Assembly (NCBI RefSeq): GCF_016888515.1
Contig: NZ_JAFEJK010000001.1
Span: forward strand, 930,001 to 994,000
DNA: 64,000 bases
From: Shimia biformata
Lineage (GTDB): Bacteria; Pseudomonadota; Alphaproteobacteria; Rhodobacterales; Rhodobacteraceae
Reading direction: 5' to 3'
In this document: positions 61,342 to 64,000 of the stretch, piece by piece
How the letters are laid out: every line of letters starts with the position of its first letter
Numbering within the stretch: position 1 is the first letter of the stretch
The notes under the pieces: model-generated
What the model was told of the DNA's origin: nothing
What the model saw: only the letters and a program-made list of their open reading frames with translations
Databases searched by the model: none
Made by a program: the position numbers and the translations under genes

Positions 61342-62424
61342 ATGAGCCGCATACATATCGTGAGGCAGCGAGCAGTGGCTTTCTTCAGCTTTCGGCGGGA
61401 TGATTCCGCGCCGCGAATAACCCTTGTCACCACCATGAAGGACGAGGCGCCGTATATCCTTGACTGGGTGGCGCATTACAAGTCGATCGGCGTGACGGAC
61501 ATCGTTGTATTCACCAACGACTGCAATGATCCGACCGACCACATCCTGCGCGAATTGAACCGCCTTGGCGAAGTGCATCATCGGTTCAGCCGGGTCATGA
61601 AGCGCGGGCCGCACAAATCGGCGCTGATGTGGGCGCAATATGAACCAGTTGTGGCCGAAGCAGACTGGATCCTGGTCGCGGATGTGGATGAGTATCTGCA
61701 AATCAATGTGGGCGACGGTACGCTGCCGGGATTGATCAACATGCACCCCGATGTCGACGCGATCTCTTTTGTCTGGAAGATATTTGGCAGCATGGGGGTA
61801 GAGGACATCTCGGACCGCCCGGTGCCGCGCCAGTTCACGCGCTGCCAGCCGGCCAAGGGGCAACCCGGCGAGCATCGCTTTTTCAAGACGATGTATCGCA
61901 ACTCAAAGGATTTCGACCGGATGGGCGTCCACCGCCCCTTCCTGACCGCTGAGCCGGGACCGCTGAAATGGATTACACCCGACGGGACGCGGTTGACCGA
62001 GGATCAAACCCGCAAGGCACTGTTTGTTCACGACACATATGGATATGAGGCGGCGCAGCTGAACCACTATGCCCTGCGGTCGCTCAATTCTTTCGTCATC
62101 AAGCAGAAACGCGGGCGTGCCAACCACCAGAACGGCAAGATCGAACTGGGCTATTGGTCCAAGTTCGACAAGAATGACGAGGTCGATCTGAAGCTGGCCC
62201 AAGCCTTTGGAACAGCCGAAGCCTATCGTGATCGGCTGTTCGAACAGAGCGAGAGGTTGGTCAAGCTTCAGGCCGAGGCCATCGACACCCATCGACGCCG
62301 TGCCATGCGCATCAAGCGGCGCAACGACGACATCAAGGCTATGCTGAAGGCCATTCAGAGGCTGTCGTCGCAAGAGCCTGAGGTGGGAGAGGCCGCGACA
62401 GACAACGCCCGCAACGCAGCCTGA
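61342..62424 (+). CDS. Glycosyltransferase family 2 protein
   Basis: A 360-residue cytoplasmic protein. The N-terminal GT-A fold shows ITLVTTMKDEAPYILDWVAHYKSIGVTDIVVFTNDCNDP (about 25-63) and a DxD-like nucleotide-sugar site in LVADVDEYLQI. This is the Glyco_tranf_2_4 subgroup. The C-terminal ~70 residues form a basic coiled-coil tail (RRRAMRIKRRNDDIKAMLKAIQRL). No polysaccharide gene cluster is in the window. About 120 bases upstream have no clear promoter. Confidence 0.85.
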   Translation: MSRIHIVRQRAVAFFSFRRDDSAPRITLVTTMKDEAPYILDWVAHYKSIGVTDIVVFTNDCNDPTDHILRELNRLGEVHHRFSRVMKRGPHKSALMWAQYEPVVAEADWILVADVDEYLQINVGDGTLPGLINMHPDVDAISFVWKIFGSMGVEDISDRPVPRQFTRCQPAKGQPGEHRFFKTMYRNSKDFDRMGVHRPFLTAEPGPLKWITPDGTRLTEDQTRKALFVHDTYGYEAAQLNHYALRSLNSFVIKQKRGRANHQNGKIELGYWSKFDKNDEVDLKLAQAFGTAEAYRDRLFEQSERLVKLQAEAIDTHRRRAMRIKRRNDDIKAMLKAIQRLSSQEPEVGEAATDNARNAA

Positions 62425-62437
62425 TATCAAACCGGGG

Positions 62438-63061
62438 CTATTGTCGGGGTGGGCGGCTTTTGTAAACCGGAAGCCGCCAGCCAAACCCCAGCGACCCCGC
62501 CCGCAGCGCCCAGGTCGACACAGCCGCAGCGACAAGCGCGACGGTTTCCGGCATGCCAATGGAAAGGGCAAGAAGGGCCGTCACGCCTCCGGCAAAAGCG
62601 GCGGTGGCGTAGAGCTCGCCTTGCTTCAAAAGTGCAGGGGGCTCGTTGCAGACGACGTCGCGCATCAATCCGCCAAGGCAACCCGTGGTCATGCCCATTA
62701 GGACCGTGACAATCGGACCTTGACCGGTGGCCAGCGCCGCTGCGATCCCGGCTGGCACCGCAACGGCAAGTGCGAGGCTGTCAAACCACAGAAGTGCGCG
62801 ATAGCGGCTTTCCACGAGATGGGCGGTGAAAAAAACGATCAGCGCAGCGACCGAGGCAGTCAGCACGAAACCCGGCTGCTCGATCCAGAATACCGGGTGC
62901 CGATCCAGAAAAAGATCGCGCACCGTGCCACCGCCGACCGCGGTCAGGCAGGCAAGAAAAGCAAAGCCGACGATATCCAGTTGCGCCCGGCTAGCCGCCA
63001 GCGCCCCGGTCAGGGCAAACACAAAGACCGAAGCAAAGTCGAGTGCCGTCAGAAAGGTCAT
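62438..63061 (-). CDS. TRIC-type cation channel family protein (UPF0126)
   Basis: A 207-residue membrane protein with seven hydrophobic segments in two UPF0126 repeats: [47 protein letters not shown] and the second with [23 protein letters not shown]. The repeated GGG/GG-xxRD motif is diagnostic. The start at 63061 overlaps the rnhA stop by four bases (ATGA). Family members are trimeric potassium-type channels. Confidence 0.9.
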   Translation of the reverse strand: MTFLTALDFASVFVFALTGALAASRAQLDIVGFAFLACLTAVGGGTVRDLFLDRHPVFWIEQPGFVLTASVAALIVFFTAHLVESRYRALLWFDSLALAVAVPAGIAAALATGQGPIVTVLMGMTTGCLGGLMRDVVCNEPPALLKQGELYATAAFAGGVTALLALSIGMPETVALVAAAVSTWALRAGSLGFGWRLPVYKSRPPRQ

Positions 63062-63531
63062 GACCCGTTTCCACCCTTGGGCGGCTTGAACGGCGCCATG
63101 CCCGCGCGAGCCAGTTCGTCGGCCTTTTCGTTCTCGGGGTGCCCGGCGTGCCCCTTGACCCATTCCCACGTCACATCATGGCGGGCTTGCGCCGAGTCAA
63201 GCCGCTGCCACAATTCGACATTCTTCACGGGCTTCTTGCTCGACGTGCGCCATCCGTTGCGTTTCCAGCCGAAAATCCAGCCCGTCACCCCGTTTTTTAC
63301 ATAGGCCGAGTCAGTGACGACGGTGATCCGGCTGGGGCGCTCGAGCGTTTCCAGCGCCATGATCGCGGCCATCAGTTCCATGCGGTTATTGGTGGTTTCA
63401 CCCTCACCGCCGCTGAGTTCGCGCTCTTTTAGGACAGCGTCTCCGTCCTTGGCCTGCATCAACACGCCCCATCCACCAGGGCCGGGATTGCCGGAACAGG
63501 CACCATCGGTAAAGGCAAAGAGGTCAGGCAT
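63058..63531 (-). CDS. rnhA: Ribonuclease HI
   Basis: A 157-residue enzyme cleaving RNA in RNA-DNA hybrids. Catalytic residues are all visible: Asp9 ([14 protein letters not shown]), Glu52 (NNRMELMA), Asp74 (TDSAYVKNG), His128 ([10 protein letters not shown]) and Asp138 (KADELA). Length is normal. It overlaps the methyltransferase gene by eight bases upstream and the TRIC gene by four downstream, so the three are probably one operon. Confidence 0.96.
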   Translation of the reverse strand: MPDLFAFTDGACSGNPGPGGWGVLMQAKDGDAVLKERELSGGEGETTNNRMELMAAIMALETLERPSRITVVTDSAYVKNGVTGWIFGWKRNGWRTSSKKPVKNVELWQRLDSAQARHDVTWEWVKGHAGHPENEKADELARAGMAPFKPPKGGNGS

Positions 63532-64000
63532 GGGCAGTCACCATCAAGAAAGGGTCATTGGTCCCGGCCATTCCGACCGAGGAGCCGCGCGCGATGTTGA
63601 TAACGGTGAAGCCGTTTGACTCCAGAAGCGCCAAAAGCTCGTCCTCTTGGTAATAGGCAAAGAAACAACCAAGCTTGTCCCGCGCCTCGCCGGTGCCGAT
63701 CTTCAGCGCTAGCCCAAGAGACCCTCCCGGTTTCAGCGCGAGGTGGATCGCGGCAAGGTGGGCGGGGAGGTCGGTCTTGGGCGCATGCAGAAGCGAGAAA
63801 TGCGCCCAGATGCCGTCGAACACATCTACATCGTCGAGGTCGGAAAACGTTGCCAGCCGGGTCTGAACGCCGGGGTTCATACCGGCCTGACGCAGCATTA
63901 CCGCGCTGGCGTCCATTGCTGTCACGACAAAGCCAGCTTTGACCAGAAGCGCGGAATCCAGTCCCGGTCCGCAGCCCAAATCGAGAATGTGACCACCCGC
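63524..64000 (-). CDS. Class I SAM-dependent methyltransferase, N-terminus outside window
   Basis: The last 158 residues of a methyltransferase; the frame stays open to the window edge. The SAM site [28 protein letters not shown] and the motif-IV-like [23 protein letters not shown] are clear. Residues further on ([37 protein letters not shown]) complete the Rossmann fold. Substrate unknown. Confidence 0.87.
   Translation of the reverse strand, partial: AGGHILDLGCGPGLDSALLVKAGFVVTAMDASAVMLRQAGMNPGVQTRLATFSDLDDVDVFDGIWAHFSLLHAPKTDLPAHLAAIHLALKPGGSLGLALKIGTGEARDKLGCFFAYYQEDELLALLESNGFTVINIARGSSVGMAGTNDPFLMVTAHA

Noticed and set aside
1-64000. Prophage, insertion sequence, integron or CRISPR array
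   Set aside because: No transposase, integrase, phage structural gene, or evenly spaced direct repeats were seen on reading through the window.

Overview
The window reads as chromosomal DNA of an alphaproteobacterium of the family Rhodobacteraceae, most likely a marine Roseobacter-group organism. The evidence is the GC-rich codon use, the smo/mtlK-type polyol operon, a TRAP dicarboxylate-type transporter, the family-typical glcDEF locus, a NaChBac-type sodium channel and many small proteins familiar from this family (DUF1285, DUF599, DUF1523, DUF2975). I see no integrase, transposase, phage gene or CRISPR array. Both ends of the window cut genes: a substrate-binding protein on the left and a methyltransferase on the right.

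Layout. 1-6410: sorbitol/mannitol operon (smoE fragment, smoF, smoG, smoK, smoS, mtlK, fructokinase). 6463-9949 (minus): dctP-dctQ-dctM TRAP importer followed by a TetR regulator. It is divergent from 10221-14682 (plus): an NTF2-like protein, a small unknown protein, a nitroreductase-like protein, an aldehyde dehydrogenase and a TauE-type exporter. The region between them carries two mirror-image promoters, each with a matching operator beside its -35. 14861-14937: tRNA-Pro(CGG) with its own promoter and terminator. 15006-23433: EamA transporter, leuB, a LysR regulator with a divergent epimerase-like gene, an exonuclease/phosphatase-fold protein, a membrane protein, leuD and leuC. 23724-27807: MscS channel, HTH/DUF2975 pair, rsfS, rlmH, DUF599. 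27893-31855: glcDEF. 31922-40147: trypsin-like protease, Hsp20, a secreted phytase/esterase-like protein behind a Pho-box array, alpha/beta hydrolase, P1 peptidase, creatinase, cupin and a voltage-gated sodium channel.

40371-48473 is the least understood and most interesting part. It is a single-direction gene train: a coiled-coil protein that may be TelA-like, an unknown 375-residue protein, an AAA+ ATPase, a low-GC protein with two HEPN RNase motifs, an unknown 447-residue protein (possibly DUF6638), two small membrane proteins and an outer-membrane barrel. Two copies of an imperfect ~80-bp repeat in opposite orientation bracket the middle genes.

48525-57014: DUF2798, hydroxypyruvate-isomerase-like and DUF1285 genes (minus), then a MoxR-DUF58-DUF4159/BatA operon (plus). 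57022-64000: PatB-type C-S lyase (minus); three tandem peptide-deformylase genes of decreasing catalytic integrity leading into fmt; two small membrane proteins; a glycosyltransferase; and TRIC channel, rnhA and methyltransferase genes on the minus strand. A dispersed repeat (GC-rich hairpin plus a GTATTT...AAGA..AAG motif) occurs at five intergenic sites.
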